Assembly (NCBI RefSeq): GCF_013031355.1
Contig: NZ_WPZO01000007.1
Coordinates: 1 to 64,000 of the forward strand
DNA from: Ruegeria arenilitoris
GTDB lineage: Bacteria > Pseudomonadota > Alphaproteobacteria > Rhodobacterales > Rhodobacteraceae
DNA: 64,000 nt
Reading direction: 5' to 3'
Shown one piece after another: positions 37,823-47,577 of the stretch; position 1 is the first letter of the stretch; every line of letters begins with the position of its first letter. Position numbers and translations under genes: made by a program. The notes under the pieces are model-generated. The model was not told the origin of the DNA. It ran no database searches and saw only the letters and a list, made by a program, of their open reading frames with translations.

Positions 37823-38230
37823 AAAATTTATTAGGGGTTAATCTCGCCTTGAATTTGCACATTTGTTGCGCAGTTGCATCATTTGCCAGCGGGTAAAAAA
37901 CAGCGGTTTTTTGATCAACAACCAATAGTTGAACCACTTCACGCAACTCTGATGCCCAAATCGCAGGGGCGCAGGCAAATCAGTCTCAGGATTCGAGGAT
38001 GAAAATATGCACAGTCGTGACGCGCCTGTTGTCGGGACTGTGTGCCGGTGAACGCATCGGAAGGAAGTCGATCTCGATCACTCGGGCAAGCGGTGAAATG
38101 CGGCGTTTGCACCCGACTGCCCAAAAAACGCTCGGAGATACGGTGGATTGGCCGGGGTCTCGTGGATGTGACTGAAAAAATTGACTGAACAGTAAAAAAA
38201 TGCTGCCATCCCGCTACACAGGAGAGAGAT
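37723..38230. other. Intergenic region upstream of exopolysaccharide and BMP operons
   Basis: About 500 bp without a convincing gene. Its left part holds the inverted repeat above and an AT-rich tract. Its right part has a possible promoter for the BMP operon (TTGACT near 38182) and ends in the AGGAGAGAG ribosome site. Short open frames here have no family features. No riboswitch fold was recognised. Confidence 0.5.
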
Positions 38231-39220
38231 ATGAAAAAAAATACATTAACACGCAGAGTGCTGCTGGCTGCGGTCGCGGCAGCATCAACATTGTATTCCG
38301 CCGGGCTGGCGGCGGCAGAAACGGTTAAGGTGGCGGCGATTTACACGCTGCCCGTGGAACAGCAATGGATCAGCCGTATCCACAAGGCGCTGAACACCGC
38401 GGCCGAGCGGGGCGACATTGAATATGTGTTCTCGGAAAATGTCGCCAACACCGACTATGAACGCGTAATGCGCGAATATGCCGAACAAGGTGCCCAGCTG
38501 ATTGTGGGCGAGGTGTTCGGTCTGGAACGCGCCGCGCGCAAGGTGGCGAAGGACTACCCGGATACAGCGTTTCTGATGGGCTCGTCCTTTGGTCCGGTTG
38601 CCCCCAATTTCTCGGTCTTTGACAACTGGATTCATGAACCGTCTTACCTGACCGGCATGGTGGCTGGCGCTGCGACGGAATCGAACGTGATCGGCATGGT
38701 CGGCGGCTATGCTATCCCCGAGGTGAACCGTCTGATGAACGCCTTTATGGACGGCGCGCGCGAGGTAAACCCGGATGTCACCTTCCTCGTGACCTTCATC
38801 GACAGTTGGTATGATCCGCCTAAGGCCAAGGAAAGCGCCATCGCGATGATGGATGCAGGCGCTGACATCATGTACGCGGAACGCTTTGGCGTTTCGGATG
38901 CGGCGGTTGAACGCGGCGTCAAGGCCGTGGGCAATGTCATCGATACGTCGGGCGATTACCCGGGCACGATCATGGCCTCGGCCCTGTGGCATATGGAGCC
39001 GACCATCGACAAAGCGATCGCCAACGTCGCCAGCGGGTCATTTGAGGCTGCAGATTATGGTCAATACAGCTTTATGGGCTATGGCGGCGGATCGATGGTT
39101 CTGGATGAAGAGCTGGTTCCAGCTGACGTTCTCGAAGCGGTGAATGCGCGCCAGGCCGAGATTCTGGACGGGCTGTTCCGCGTGAACGTCAACGATGACC
39201 GTCCGGTCTCGGACAACTGA
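38231..39220 (+). CDS. BMP-family ABC transporter substrate-binding protein
   Basis: A 329-aa periplasmic protein with signal peptide (LLAAVAAASTLYSAGLAAA) and BMP/Med family motifs (VAAIYTLPVEQQWISRIHKAL; YPDTAFLMGSSFG; EPSYLTGMVAGAATESNVIGMVGG). BMP proteins bind nucleosides or related bases. The downstream deaminase gene points to a pyrimidine-like ligand. It begins the 38231-44073 operon. Confidence 0.9.
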   Translation: MKKNTLTRRVLLAAVAAASTLYSAGLAAAETVKVAAIYTLPVEQQWISRIHKALNTAAERGDIEYVFSENVANTDYERVMREYAEQGAQLIVGEVFGLERAARKVAKDYPDTAFLMGSSFGPVAPNFSVFDNWIHEPSYLTGMVAGAATESNVIGMVGGYAIPEVNRLMNAFMDGAREVNPDVTFLVTFIDSWYDPPKAKESAIAMMDAGADIMYAERFGVSDAAVERGVKAVGNVIDTSGDYPGTIMASALWHMEPTIDKAIANVASGSFEAADYGQYSFMGYGGGSMVLDEELVPADVLEAVNARQAEILDGLFRVNVNDDRPVSDN

Positions 39221-39258
39221 GTGCAATCGGGCCGGTTTTGCATCGGCCCGCTTTCCCC

Positions 39259-40770
39259 ATGACCACAGTTCTCAAGCTCAACGGGCTGAGCAAGCATTTC
39301 GGCCCGGTTATCGCCAATGACGATGTCAGCCTGACCCTGAACAAGGGTGAGGTTCTGGCCTTGCTGGGTGAAAACGGCGCGGGAAAGACCACGCTGATGA
39401 ATATGCTGTTTGGGCATTATTTGCCCGATTCAGGGTCTATTGAAGTTGCTGATGAGGCGGGTGTTTTGCAACCTCTGCCGCTGGGCCATCCGCAGGTGGC
39501 ACTGGCCGCAGGTGTCGGCATGGTGCACCAGCATTTCACGCTGGCCGAGAATATTTCGGCTTTGGACAACATTACCCTGGGGGCCGAACCCTTGTTCGCC
39601 CTGCGCCGCAACCGGCGCGTAGCGCAACGCAAGGTCGAAGAAATCATTGCCCAAAGCGGCCTGACCGCGCCATTGGATACGCCGGTCGGGCGGTTGTCGG
39701 TGGGGGAACGTCAGCGGGTCGAGATCCTGAAGGCGCTCTATCGGCAGGCGCGGATTCTGGTGCTGGACGAACCCACCGCCGTACTGACTCCGCAAGAGGC
39801 AGACACGTTGTTCGAAAACATCCGCATGATGACGGCCGAGGGGCTTTCGGTCATCTTTATCAGCCATAAACTGCGTGAGGTTCTGGCCTTTTCCGACCGG
39901 ATCGCCGTACTGCGCCACGGGCGGAAAGTGGGTGAAATGGCGACCTCCGAGGCCGATGAGAAATCCATTGCCCGGCTGATGGTCGGGGCGGATACACCGG
40001 AACTGGCAAGCGCTGCGATGGCGCCAGGTGAGCCGGTACTGGCCCTGTCGGGCGTGTCGGTCACTGGCCGCTCCAAGCGCGATACGCTCAGCGATGTGGA
40101 CCTGACGGTGCACGCGCATGAAATCCTCGGGATTGCCGGGGTTTCGGGCAACGGTCAAAGCGGGTTGGCCAATGTGATTTCGGGCCTGACACGGCCTGAA
40201 CAGGGTCTGATAAAGGTGAATGGCGCCGAAATCGGTGCTCCCAGCCCCTCGGCCATGGTGCAAGCAGGCGTTGGCCGCATTCCCGAAGATCGCCACCACG
40301 AAGGCATTGTCGGCGCGATGAGCGTCGCCGAGAACATGATCATCGAACGGTTGGATGACGCCGATGTGCAATCTCGCGGCCTGCTGCGGCGTGAAGCAAT
40401 TGCAGAGAACGCCGAGCGTCTGGCCCAAGCTTATGACGTGCGCGGACCGGGCGTCGAGGCCCCGGCGCGGCTGCTGTCTGGTGGCAATATTCAGAAACTC
40501 ATCCTGGCGCGCGTTTTCGATCGATCGCCGAACCTGATCTTGGCTAACCAACCCACCCGCGGTTTGGATATGGGTGCCGCAGCCGAAGTTGGCCGCCGCC
40601 TGCTTGAGGCGCGCGAACGCGGCGCGGGGGTGGTGCTGATTTCCGAGGATCTGGACGAAATTCTGGGCCTTGCCGACCGGATCGTGGTGATCCGCGATGG
40701 TGAATTGCACGAGGCCCCCAGCCGCGACCGCGAACAGATTGGGCTGATGATGGCAGGAGAACCGGCATGA
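39259..40770 (+). CDS. BMP-system ABC transporter ATPase (duplicated nucleotide-binding domains)
   Basis: About 503 aa with two ATPase domains as in ribose/nucleoside importers. The first has an intact Walker A GENGAGKTT and LSVGERQRVEILKAL; the second has GVSGNGQSG and LSGGNIQKLILARVF. The ATG at 39259 is taken, though no strong ribosome site is visible. It overlaps the next permease by 4 nt. Confidence 0.9.
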   Translation: MTTVLKLNGLSKHFGPVIANDDVSLTLNKGEVLALLGENGAGKTTLMNMLFGHYLPDSGSIEVADEAGVLQPLPLGHPQVALAAGVGMVHQHFTLAENISALDNITLGAEPLFALRRNRRVAQRKVEEIIAQSGLTAPLDTPVGRLSVGERQRVEILKALYRQARILVLDEPTAVLTPQEADTLFENIRMMTAEGLSVIFISHKLREVLAFSDRIAVLRHGRKVGEMATSEADEKSIARLMVGADTPELASAAMAPGEPVLALSGVSVTGRSKRDTLSDVDLTVHAHEILGIAGVSGNGQSGLANVISGLTRPEQGLIKVNGAEIGAPSPSAMVQAGVGRIPEDRHHEGIVGAMSVAENMIIERLDDADVQSRGLLRREAIAENAERLAQAYDVRGPGVEAPARLLSGGNIQKLILARVFDRSPNLILANQPTRGLDMGAAAEVGRRLLEARERGAGVVLISEDLDEILGLADRIVVIRDGELHEAPSRDREQIGLMMAGEPA

Positions 40771-41840
40771 TCCGCATCGAACCTCGTCAAACCCAATCGC
40801 GGACCTTCACGCTGGGCGTTCCTGTCCTTTCCGCCGTGATCGCGCTGGCGTTTGCGGCAATCCCGCTGCTGGCTGCCGGGGCGAACCCAATCCAAGCATA
40901 CGCTGAGATGTTTCGCGGCGTGTTCGGCTCGGTTTTTGCCTTTTCCGAGGTGCTGACCCGTGCCACGCCGCTGATTTTCACCGGTCTGGCTGCCGCTTTG
41001 GCCTTCCGCGCGAAACTGTGGAACATCGGGGCCGAGGGGCAGCTTTATCTGGGGGCGATGGCTGCTGTGGCCATCGGGTCCGGCGCGCTGGATGTGCCCG
41101 GCATCCTGCTCTTGCCGCTGATTGTCCTGCTGGGCGCAGCGGCGGGGGCGGCGGGGATGGTTGCGCCCACTTACCTGAAAACCCGCTTCGGTGCAGATGA
41201 GGTGGTGACCACGCTGCTGCTGAATTTCATCATCCTGATCTTTGTGCAGATGATGCTGGAAGGGCCGTTGCAGGACCCGATGAGCTTGGGTTGGCCGCAA
41301 TCAGCCCCTGTTCTGGATCAAGGAATGCTGCCGCCGTTGATGGATCGGATGCGGGTGCATTCCGGTCTGATTGTGGCTCTGATACTGGCGGGTTTGGCCC
41401 AATTCATGCTGGCGCGCTCGGTCTGGGGGTTCCGGTTGCGGGCAGTGGGTGAGAATGCGGCCGCCGCGCGCCATGCGGGGATCAACGTGAACCGTTCGCT
41501 GTTTGGTGTCGCCATCCTGTCCGGAGGGTTGGCCGGTTTGGCCGGCGTCAGCGAGGTAGCCGGGCTTAAAGGTTATCTGACCGCCGATCTTTCGCCCGGC
41601 TTTGGTTATACTGGCATCGTTGTCGCGATGTTGGCAGGATTGTCGCCAGCAGGGGTGGTTATTGCCGCACTGTTCATCGCGTCCGTGTTTGTGGGCGCTG
41701 ACAGCATGAGCCGCGCCATGGGCGTATCCTCGTTTCTGGCCGATCTTGTAGTGTCGGTCTCGCTGCTTTGCGTGCTGGTCGGCGGGTTCTTTGCCCGTTA
41801 CCGGATCGTCCGGGCCAGCACCACGAGGGCCGCGTCATGA
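40767..41840 (+). CDS. BMP-system ABC permease 1
   Basis: A 357-aa membrane protein with around ten helices and the BPD-transp-2 motifs (ATPLIFTGLAAALAFRAKLWNIGAEGQLYLGAMAAV; LRAVGENAAAARHAGINV). It is one half of the nucleobase/nucleoside channel and overlaps the second permease by 4 nt (ATGA). Confidence 0.9.
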   Translation: MIRIEPRQTQSRTFTLGVPVLSAVIALAFAAIPLLAAGANPIQAYAEMFRGVFGSVFAFSEVLTRATPLIFTGLAAALAFRAKLWNIGAEGQLYLGAMAAVAIGSGALDVPGILLLPLIVLLGAAAGAAGMVAPTYLKTRFGADEVVTTLLLNFIILIFVQMMLEGPLQDPMSLGWPQSAPVLDQGMLPPLMDRMRVHSGLIVALILAGLAQFMLARSVWGFRLRAVGENAAAARHAGINVNRSLFGVAILSGGLAGLAGVSEVAGLKGYLTADLSPGFGYTGIVVAMLAGLSPAGVVIAALFIASVFVGADSMSRAMGVSSFLADLVVSVSLLCVLVGGFFARYRIVRASTTRAAS

Positions 41841-42781
41841 TGGACATCCTCAACATTCTGCTGTCCGAGAGCTTTTGGGCCGCGTCTCTGCGCATCGCCA
41901 CACCGCTGATCTTTGGCGTGTTGGGCGCGTTGATCTGCGAACGGGCGGGCGTGCTGAACCTGGGAATCGAGGGGATTTTCGTCGTCGGTGCTATGTGCGG
42001 CTGGATGGCGGTCTGGCTGGGTGCGGGCCTGTGGGGCGGGGTGCTGGTAGCTGCGCTGGCCGGAGCGTTTTTTGGCCTGTTGCACGCGATCCTGACGGTG
42101 CCCTTGGGCCTGTCGCAACACGTGTCAGGGCTGGGGATCACGCTGTTTGCCACCTCGGTCAGTTACTACACCTATCGTACGGCACTGCCGAACGTGTCCT
42201 CGCCGCCCCGGATCGAACCGTTTCAACCGCTGGATTTGCCAGTTTTGTCCGAATTGCCCTTTTTAGGGTCTATTCTGTTTCAGCAAACTGCCCTCACCTG
42301 GCTGGCGCTGCTGATGGTGGCAGTGGTCTGGTACGTGATGAACCGCACCGCTCTGGGCGTGGCGATTAAGGCCGTGGGTGACAATCCGGACAGCGTCGAC
42401 GCGCAGGGCTTGTCGGTCTACGGGTTGCGGATCGGGGCCATCGTTGCCGGGTCTGCCCTGATGGCGCTGGGCGGGGCTTTTCTGACCATGAGCGCCTTTG
42501 ACGCGTTTTTCTTCGGCATGGTCAACGGGCGCGGCTGGGTCTGCATCGCGCTGGTGATCTTTGCAAGCTGGCGGCCGGGCAAGGCGCTGCTGGGCGCGCT
42601 GCTTTTCGGTGCGTTCGACGCGCTGCAGGTACGGCTGCAAACCGAAATTGGCGCGCTGGTGCCCGGTCAGGTGTTCCTGATGGCGCCGTATATCCTGTCG
42701 ATCATCGCGCTTGTGGTTGCCGCACGGTCGGCGGATTATCCGCGTGCACTGCTCACCCCCTGGTTCAAAGGCCAACGATAG
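41837..42781 (+). CDS. BMP-system ABC permease 2
   Basis: A 314-aa permease (ATPLIFGVLGALICERAGVLNLGIEGIFVVGAM; IKAVGDNPDSVDAQGLSV). The start is the ATG overlapping the previous stop (two ATGs in tandem); a longer frame lies within permease 1. It forms the heterodimeric channel with permease 1, and the deaminase gene starts 8 bp later. Confidence 0.9.
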   Translation: MMDILNILLSESFWAASLRIATPLIFGVLGALICERAGVLNLGIEGIFVVGAMCGWMAVWLGAGLWGGVLVAALAGAFFGLLHAILTVPLGLSQHVSGLGITLFATSVSYYTYRTALPNVSSPPRIEPFQPLDLPVLSELPFLGSILFQQTALTWLALLMVAVVWYVMNRTALGVAIKAVGDNPDSVDAQGLSVYGLRIGAIVAGSALMALGGAFLTMSAFDAFFFGMVNGRGWVCIALVIFASWRPGKALLGALLFGAFDALQVRLQTEIGALVPGQVFLMAPYILSIIALVVAARSADYPRALLTPWFKGQR

Positions 42782-42789
42782 GAGCCGCC

Positions 42790-44073
42790 ATGTTTGATCT
42801 GATCGTCAAGAATGCCACCCTGCCCGATGGCCAGACCGGCGTGGACATCGCCTGCAAGGGCGGCAAGATCGCGGCTGTCGAGGTCGGGATCACCGCTGAG
42901 GCCCAGGAAGTGATCGACGCAAATGGGCAGCTGGTTTCCCCGCCCTTTGTTGACCCGCATTTCCACATGGACGCGACGCTTTCACTGGGCACCCCGCGGA
43001 TGAATGTCTCGGGCACGTTGCTGGAAGGGATTGCGCTGTGGGGAGAGTTGAAGCCGATTCAATCCGTCGACGACATCATTGCCCGCGCGATGCGGTATTG
43101 CGATCTGGCGGTGTCGATGGGCATTGGCGCGATCCGCAGCCACGTGGACACCTGCGACAACGAGTTGAAGGGAGTGCAGGCCCTGCTACAGGTGCGTGAG
43201 CAGGTCAAAGATTACCTGGACCTGCAACTGGTGGCTTTCCCGCAGGATGGCGTGCAGCGCGACCCAACTGCTTTGCAGAACACGATCCGCGCGCTGGACA
43301 TGGGTGTGGATGTCGTTGGTGGCATACCGCATTTCGAGCGCGCGATGACCGACGGGGCCGACTCCGTGAGTCTGCTCTGCGAGATCGCGGCCGAGCGCGG
43401 GCTGATGGTCGATATGCATTGCGACGAAAGCGACGATCCGCTGAGCCGTCATATCGAAACGCTGGCCTTTGAAACCCAGCGTTTGGGCCTTCACGGCAGG
43501 GTTACGGGCTCGCACCTGACATCGATGCACTCGATGGACAACTATTATGTCTCCAAGCTGATCCCGCTGATGGTCGAGGCCGAGGTTCATGCCATTCCGA
43601 ACCCGTTGATCAACATCATGCTGCAGGGACGGCATGACACTTATCCGAAACGCCGAGGTCAGACCCGTGTGCGTGAACTGCGCGATGCCGGGATCACCGT
43701 GGGCTTCGGTTCGGACTGCATGATGGACCCGTGGTATTCGCTGGGGAAAGCCGACATGCTGGATGTGGCCTTTATGGGGCTGCATGTGGGGCAACTGTCC
43801 AGCCGCGCCGATATGGCGTGGTGTTTCGATGCTGTCACCGAGAACTCGGCCAAGATCATGGGGCTCGAGGGGTACGGTGTCGCCAAGGGCTGTGCGGCGA
43901 ATTTCGTGCTGCTACAGGCGGCCGACCCGATCGAGGCAATCCGGCTGCGCGCCCACCGGCTGGCAGTGGTGCGCAAGGGCCGCGTGATTGCACGATCAAA
44001 CCCGGTCACCTGTGATCTGACCCTGCCCACCGGGCAAAAAACACTGGACGAGGCGCGGGTACCATTTGCCTGA
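42790..44073 (+). CDS. Cytosine-deaminase-like amidohydrolase
   Basis: A 427-aa amidohydrolase: metal site HFHMD near residue 58, HVDTCD near 120, HCDES near 215, HLTSMHSM near 245 and GSDCMMDPWYSLGKADMLD near 310, the pattern of CodA-type cytosine deaminases. It probably deaminates the imported base (cytosine or an analogue such as isoguanine or a creatinine-like amide; the exact substrate is not fixed by sequence). It is the last gene of the BMP transporter operon, which supports a salvage or catabolic use of the import. Confidence 0.83.
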   Translation: MFDLIVKNATLPDGQTGVDIACKGGKIAAVEVGITAEAQEVIDANGQLVSPPFVDPHFHMDATLSLGTPRMNVSGTLLEGIALWGELKPIQSVDDIIARAMRYCDLAVSMGIGAIRSHVDTCDNELKGVQALLQVREQVKDYLDLQLVAFPQDGVQRDPTALQNTIRALDMGVDVVGGIPHFERAMTDGADSVSLLCEIAAERGLMVDMHCDESDDPLSRHIETLAFETQRLGLHGRVTGSHLTSMHSMDNYYVSKLIPLMVEAEVHAIPNPLINIMLQGRHDTYPKRRGQTRVRELRDAGITVGFGSDCMMDPWYSLGKADMLDVAFMGLHVGQLSSRADMAWCFDAVTENSAKIMGLEGYGVAKGCAANFVLLQAADPIEAIRLRAHRLAVVRKGRVIARSNPVTCDLTLPTGQKTLDEARVPFA

Positions 44074-44266
44074 TTCATGCTGATCGCACCGGGTTAGCCT
44101 TGGGTCCGCACGGCAACGCCGAATTGATCCAGCGGTCAGACAAGCTCGTTCTGCTGACGGGTTGAGCGCCGAGGCCCGGTGCCCGTATTTCGGGCATATG
44201 AACGTACATAAATATTAATTTCGTTAACCATTGCAGACTCAAAGGGGTCTGCTGTGCTAGGTCTGT

Positions 44267-44293
44267 CTCTGAAGTAAGGGGGCTTCAGAGGGG
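44267..44293 (+). promoter_or_regulatory. Hairpin overlapping the ribosome site of the cyclase gene
   Basis: CTCTGAAG (44267-44274) pairs with CTTCAGAG (44283-44290). The right arm runs into the GAGGGG ribosome site (44288-44293) just before the ATG at 44298. The loop itself contains AAGGGGG. The structure could limit translation of the adenylate cyclase. Confidence 0.5.
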
Positions 44294-44297
44294 CGAC

Positions 44298-47200
44298 ATG
44301 TCTCAGGACCTTAGGGACTGGCTGGGCGCGCTTGGACTTTCTGAATACGCGCAAGCCTTTTTGGATAACAAAATTGATTTCGCAATTCTGCCCGATCTTA
44401 CGGGCGAAGACCTGATCGAAATCGGAGTGACCGCTGTCGGAGACCGCCGCAGGCTGCTGCGCGCGATCTCCGAACTTGAGACCGTTGAAACCGTTCAGCC
44501 CTACGAACCTGACACCCCGCCCGAACCCGCCAAACGGCAGGTGACGGTGATGTTTGCCGACCTCACCGGATTTACCCGCCTGACCAGCGAACTGGATGCC
44601 GAGGACATGCACGCGCTGCTGAACGCGTTTTTCGCCAAGGTGGATCACGTGGTCGAGAAATTCGGCGGCCGGATCGACAAGCATATCGGCGACGCGGTCA
44701 TGGCCGTATTCGGGGCGCCGATTTCCCACACCAACGACACCGAACGCGCGGCCCGCGCGGCGCTGGAAATTCACGCGGTTCTGCCCAGCCTGAACCCGCC
44801 GGTTTCCTGCCATATCGGCATCGCCTCGGGGCAGGTGATCGCCAGCACCACCGGCAGCGAGGCGCATACGGAGTACACGGTGACCGGCGATGGCGTGAAC
44901 CTGGCCTCACGCATCACTGACATGGCCGTACCGGGCGAAACCTTTGTCTCACACGACATTCAGCGTGCATTAGGGCCGCTTTTTGTTGGCGAGAGCATGG
45001 GCAAGAAGGACATCAAGGGCCTGAATGAGCCGGTCGAGCTGTGGCGGCTGGACCGGCTGGCGCGCAACATCCGCTCGCGCCGGCACCGCTTTGTCGGACG
45101 CGAGCGCGAGATGTCGCTGTTCTCGGCCACGTTCGACCGCTGCCAGCAGCATGGCAAGGGTGAGGTTCATATCGTTCTGGGGGAACCGGGGATCGGCAAG
45201 ACACACCTGTCCGAACAAGTGGCCGAGATGGCCGCTGGTCTCAACTACTCGATCCACAGCGGCGTCGTCATGGATTTCGGTACGCGCGAGGGGCACTCGG
45301 CCATACAGTCCGTTGCGCGCAGTATTCTGGGGCTTGAGGCCGCAGATGACGCCGCCACCTGCGCAGCGATGGCGCAGGATGCGGTGGCCAAGGGTTGGGT
45401 TTCGCCCTCGAACGCCACTCATCTGAACGCGCTGCTCGAGTTAGAGCAAGACCCCGGACTGGCCGAGGTCTATGCGGTGATGGATAACGCCACCCGTCTG
45501 CGTGGACGGCGGCAGGTGATTGATGAGTTGATTGCCGCGCGCAGCCGAGAAGCGCCGATGTTGATCCAGGTCGAGGATATTCACTGGGCCGCGCCGGATA
45601 TTCTGACCGCTTGCGCCCATATCGCCGCCACCACGCGGGATTTGCCCTGCGTCCTGCTGATGACCAGCCGGGTCGAAGGCGACCCGATCAACCGTGAATG
45701 GCAGATGAGCACGGATGGTGCGCTGATCTCGAAACTGGAACTGGCGCCAATGGGCGAGGATCAGGCCCGGCAACTGGTCGAGGAGTTCACCGGCATCGAC
45801 CCCGAGCTTCTGGACGCCTGCGTGCAACGCGCCGGGGGCAATCCGTTGTTTCTGGAACAGCTCTTGCGCAACATCGACGTGTTGAAACGCGAATCCGTTC
45901 CCGGCAGCATACAGGGCATCGTGCAGTCGCGGCTGGATGCTCTGGACCGCTCCAGCCGGGCGGCGATTCAGGCGGCTTCGGTATTGGGGCAGCGGTTCTC
46001 GCCCGAGGTGTTGAACTTCATTCTGGGCGAGGGGCATCTGGATGTATCTACCCTGATCCGCTCGGCCCTGATCCGTGAGGCTGGGACCGATCTGATGTTT
46101 GCCCATGCGCTGATCCGCGACGGATCTTATGCGACGTTGGTGAAATCGGAACGCGCGCGGCTGCATCGTCAGGCCGCGAAATGGTTCGAAGACCGTGATG
46201 CCACCCTGCGGGCACAGCATCTGGATCGGGCAGGGGCGACCAACGCAGCGCAGGCCTATCTGGACGCCGCTGAGAACCTGATCCGGGCGTTCCAGTTCGA
46301 CGATGCAAGTCCGCTGATCGAACGGGCGCTGGAGTTACCCGCACCGTCCGGGGTGCGGTTCGATCTGTTCTGCGCGCGGGGCGAGACGCACCGCTTGCAA
46401 GGTTTGTCAGACGACGCCTTGCGCGAGTTCAAAGAGGCCGCAGATCTGGCCGAGACCGATGAACAGGTCAGCCGGGCCCATATCGGGCTGGCACAGGCGG
46501 CGCGGCAGGCCAGCTTGTACAAGGACGCGCTGCAAAGCCTCGATACCGCCGAGGAGGCAGCAGAGCGCTGCGGATCTGAGCGGGACATCGCCCAGATCAA
46601 CTATGTGCGCGGCAATGTCTATTTCCCGCTGGGCCGGGTTGAGGACGCGATGCGGAGCAACGAAAAGGCTCTAACTCTGGCCAGAAAGCTGGAATCGGCC
46701 CGGTTGGAGGTCGGGGCGCTCAGCGGATTTGGCGATGCCAATTTCATGAATGCCACGATGCAGACCGCCGCCGGGTTCTATACGCAGGCGGTTGAGCGAG
46801 CGCGCGAAAAGGGGCTGGTGCGCGATCTGGCGGCAAACCTGCACAACCTCAGCGTGGCGCGCAGCTATACGGGTGATGTGGCGCAGGGCAAACGCGACGC
46901 GCAGGAGGCCATCGAGGTTTCGCAAAAGTATTTTGCCTTTGTGCCCGAATGCGTGGCACAGACCTGTCTGGGCGTGGCGCATACCTTTCTGGGCGAACTG
47001 GATCAGGCGCTTGAAACTTTCACCGTATCGGCCGAGATCGCCAACCGCGTGGGTGCCAAGCGGCTAGAGGCGCAGGCGTTGGAGCATCTGGCCCGCACCC
47101 AGGTCTATGCAGGGCAGTTGGAACAGGCGCGCGCGACTGGTGAGCACGCTGTTGAGATCGCGTTGGAACACGGTCGCAATTTCGTGGGGCCAAAGGCGCT

Positions 47201-47567
47201 GTCAGCACTGGCCATGGCCGAAACAGACCCTAACAAACAGGATCAGCACCTGAAACTGGGCGCTCAGATCATTGCCGAGGGCTGCGTGGGGCATAGCCAT
47301 CTGCATTTCTACCCCGATGCCAGCGCCGTCATGCTGGCGCGGCAGGAATGGGACAGGGCCATGGAATACGCGGATGCTCTGGCAAAGTTCACTGCCGAAG
47401 AACCCCTGCCGATGGTCGATCTGTCGATTCAGCACGCAAAAGTACTGGCCGCGTGTGGCGGATGGGGCATTCCCATGTCCGCGCATGAAGACTTTGACGC
47501 GCTGGGCGCGCGGTTTGCTGAGATGGGCATCACTCAGTCCCTGGTCGGCAGTTGGACCACGTCATGA
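44298..47567 (+). CDS. Class III adenylate cyclase with SAM domain, AAA-type ATPase and TPR-like repeats
   Basis: A 1089-aa protein. Residues 1-65 form a SAM domain (LRDWLGALGLSEYAQAFLDNKIDFAILPDLTGEDLIEIGV). Residues about 80-245 are a class III cyclase with metal ligands D88 (FADLTGFT) and D132 (HIGDAVMAVFG) and transition-state N201/R205 (GDGVNLASRI). A STAND/AAA ATPase follows with Walker A GEPGIGKT (295-302). The C-terminal half is helical and TPR-like (ALREFKEAADLAETDEQ... onward). It should make cAMP, gated by partner binding and nucleotide state. It sits 10 bp upstream of the channel-like gene and forms one operon with it. The SAM domain suggests clustering or protein contact. Confidence 0.88.
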   Translation: MSQDLRDWLGALGLSEYAQAFLDNKIDFAILPDLTGEDLIEIGVTAVGDRRRLLRAISELETVETVQPYEPDTPPEPAKRQVTVMFADLTGFTRLTSELDAEDMHALLNAFFAKVDHVVEKFGGRIDKHIGDAVMAVFGAPISHTNDTERAARAALEIHAVLPSLNPPVSCHIGIASGQVIASTTGSEAHTEYTVTGDGVNLASRITDMAVPGETFVSHDIQRALGPLFVGESMGKKDIKGLNEPVELWRLDRLARNIRSRRHRFVGREREMSLFSATFDRCQQHGKGEVHIVLGEPGIGKTHLSEQVAEMAAGLNYSIHSGVVMDFGTREGHSAIQSVARSILGLEAADDAATCAAMAQDAVAKGWVSPSNATHLNALLELEQDPGLAEVYAVMDNATRLRGRRQVIDELIAARSREAPMLIQVEDIHWAAPDILTACAHIAATTRDLPCVLLMTSRVEGDPINREWQMSTDGALISKLELAPMGEDQARQLVEEFTGIDPELLDACVQRAGGNPLFLEQLLRNIDVLKRESVPGSIQGIVQSRLDALDRSSRAAIQAASVLGQRFSPEVLNFILGEGHLDVSTLIRSALIREAGTDLMFAHALIRDGSYATLVKSERARLHRQAAKWFEDRDATLRAQHLDRAGATNAAQAYLDAAENLIRAFQFDDASPLIERALELPAPSGVRFDLFCARGETHRLQGLSDDALREFKEAADLAETDEQVSRAHIGLAQAARQASLYKDALQSLDTAEEAAERCGSERDIAQINYVRGNVYFPLGRVEDAMRSNEKALTLARKLESARLEVGALSGFGDANFMNATMQTAAGFYTQAVERAREKGLVRDLAANLHNLSVARSYTGDVAQGKRDAQEAIEVSQKYFAFVPECVAQTCLGVAHTFLGELDQALETFTVSAEIANRVGAKRLEAQALEHLARTQVYAGQLEQARATGEHAVEIALEHGRNFVGPKALSALAMAETDPNKQDQHLKLGAQIIAEGCVGHSHLHFYPDASAVMLARQEWDRAMEYADALAKFTAEEPLPMVDLSIQHAKVLAACGGWGIPMSAHEDFDALGARFAEMGITQSLVGSWTTS

Positions 47568-47577
47568 GAGGGGCTGA

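Noticed and set aside
37939..38124. 61-codon minus-strand frame in the gap before the BMP operon
   Set aside because: Composition is not protein-like and there is no ribosome site.
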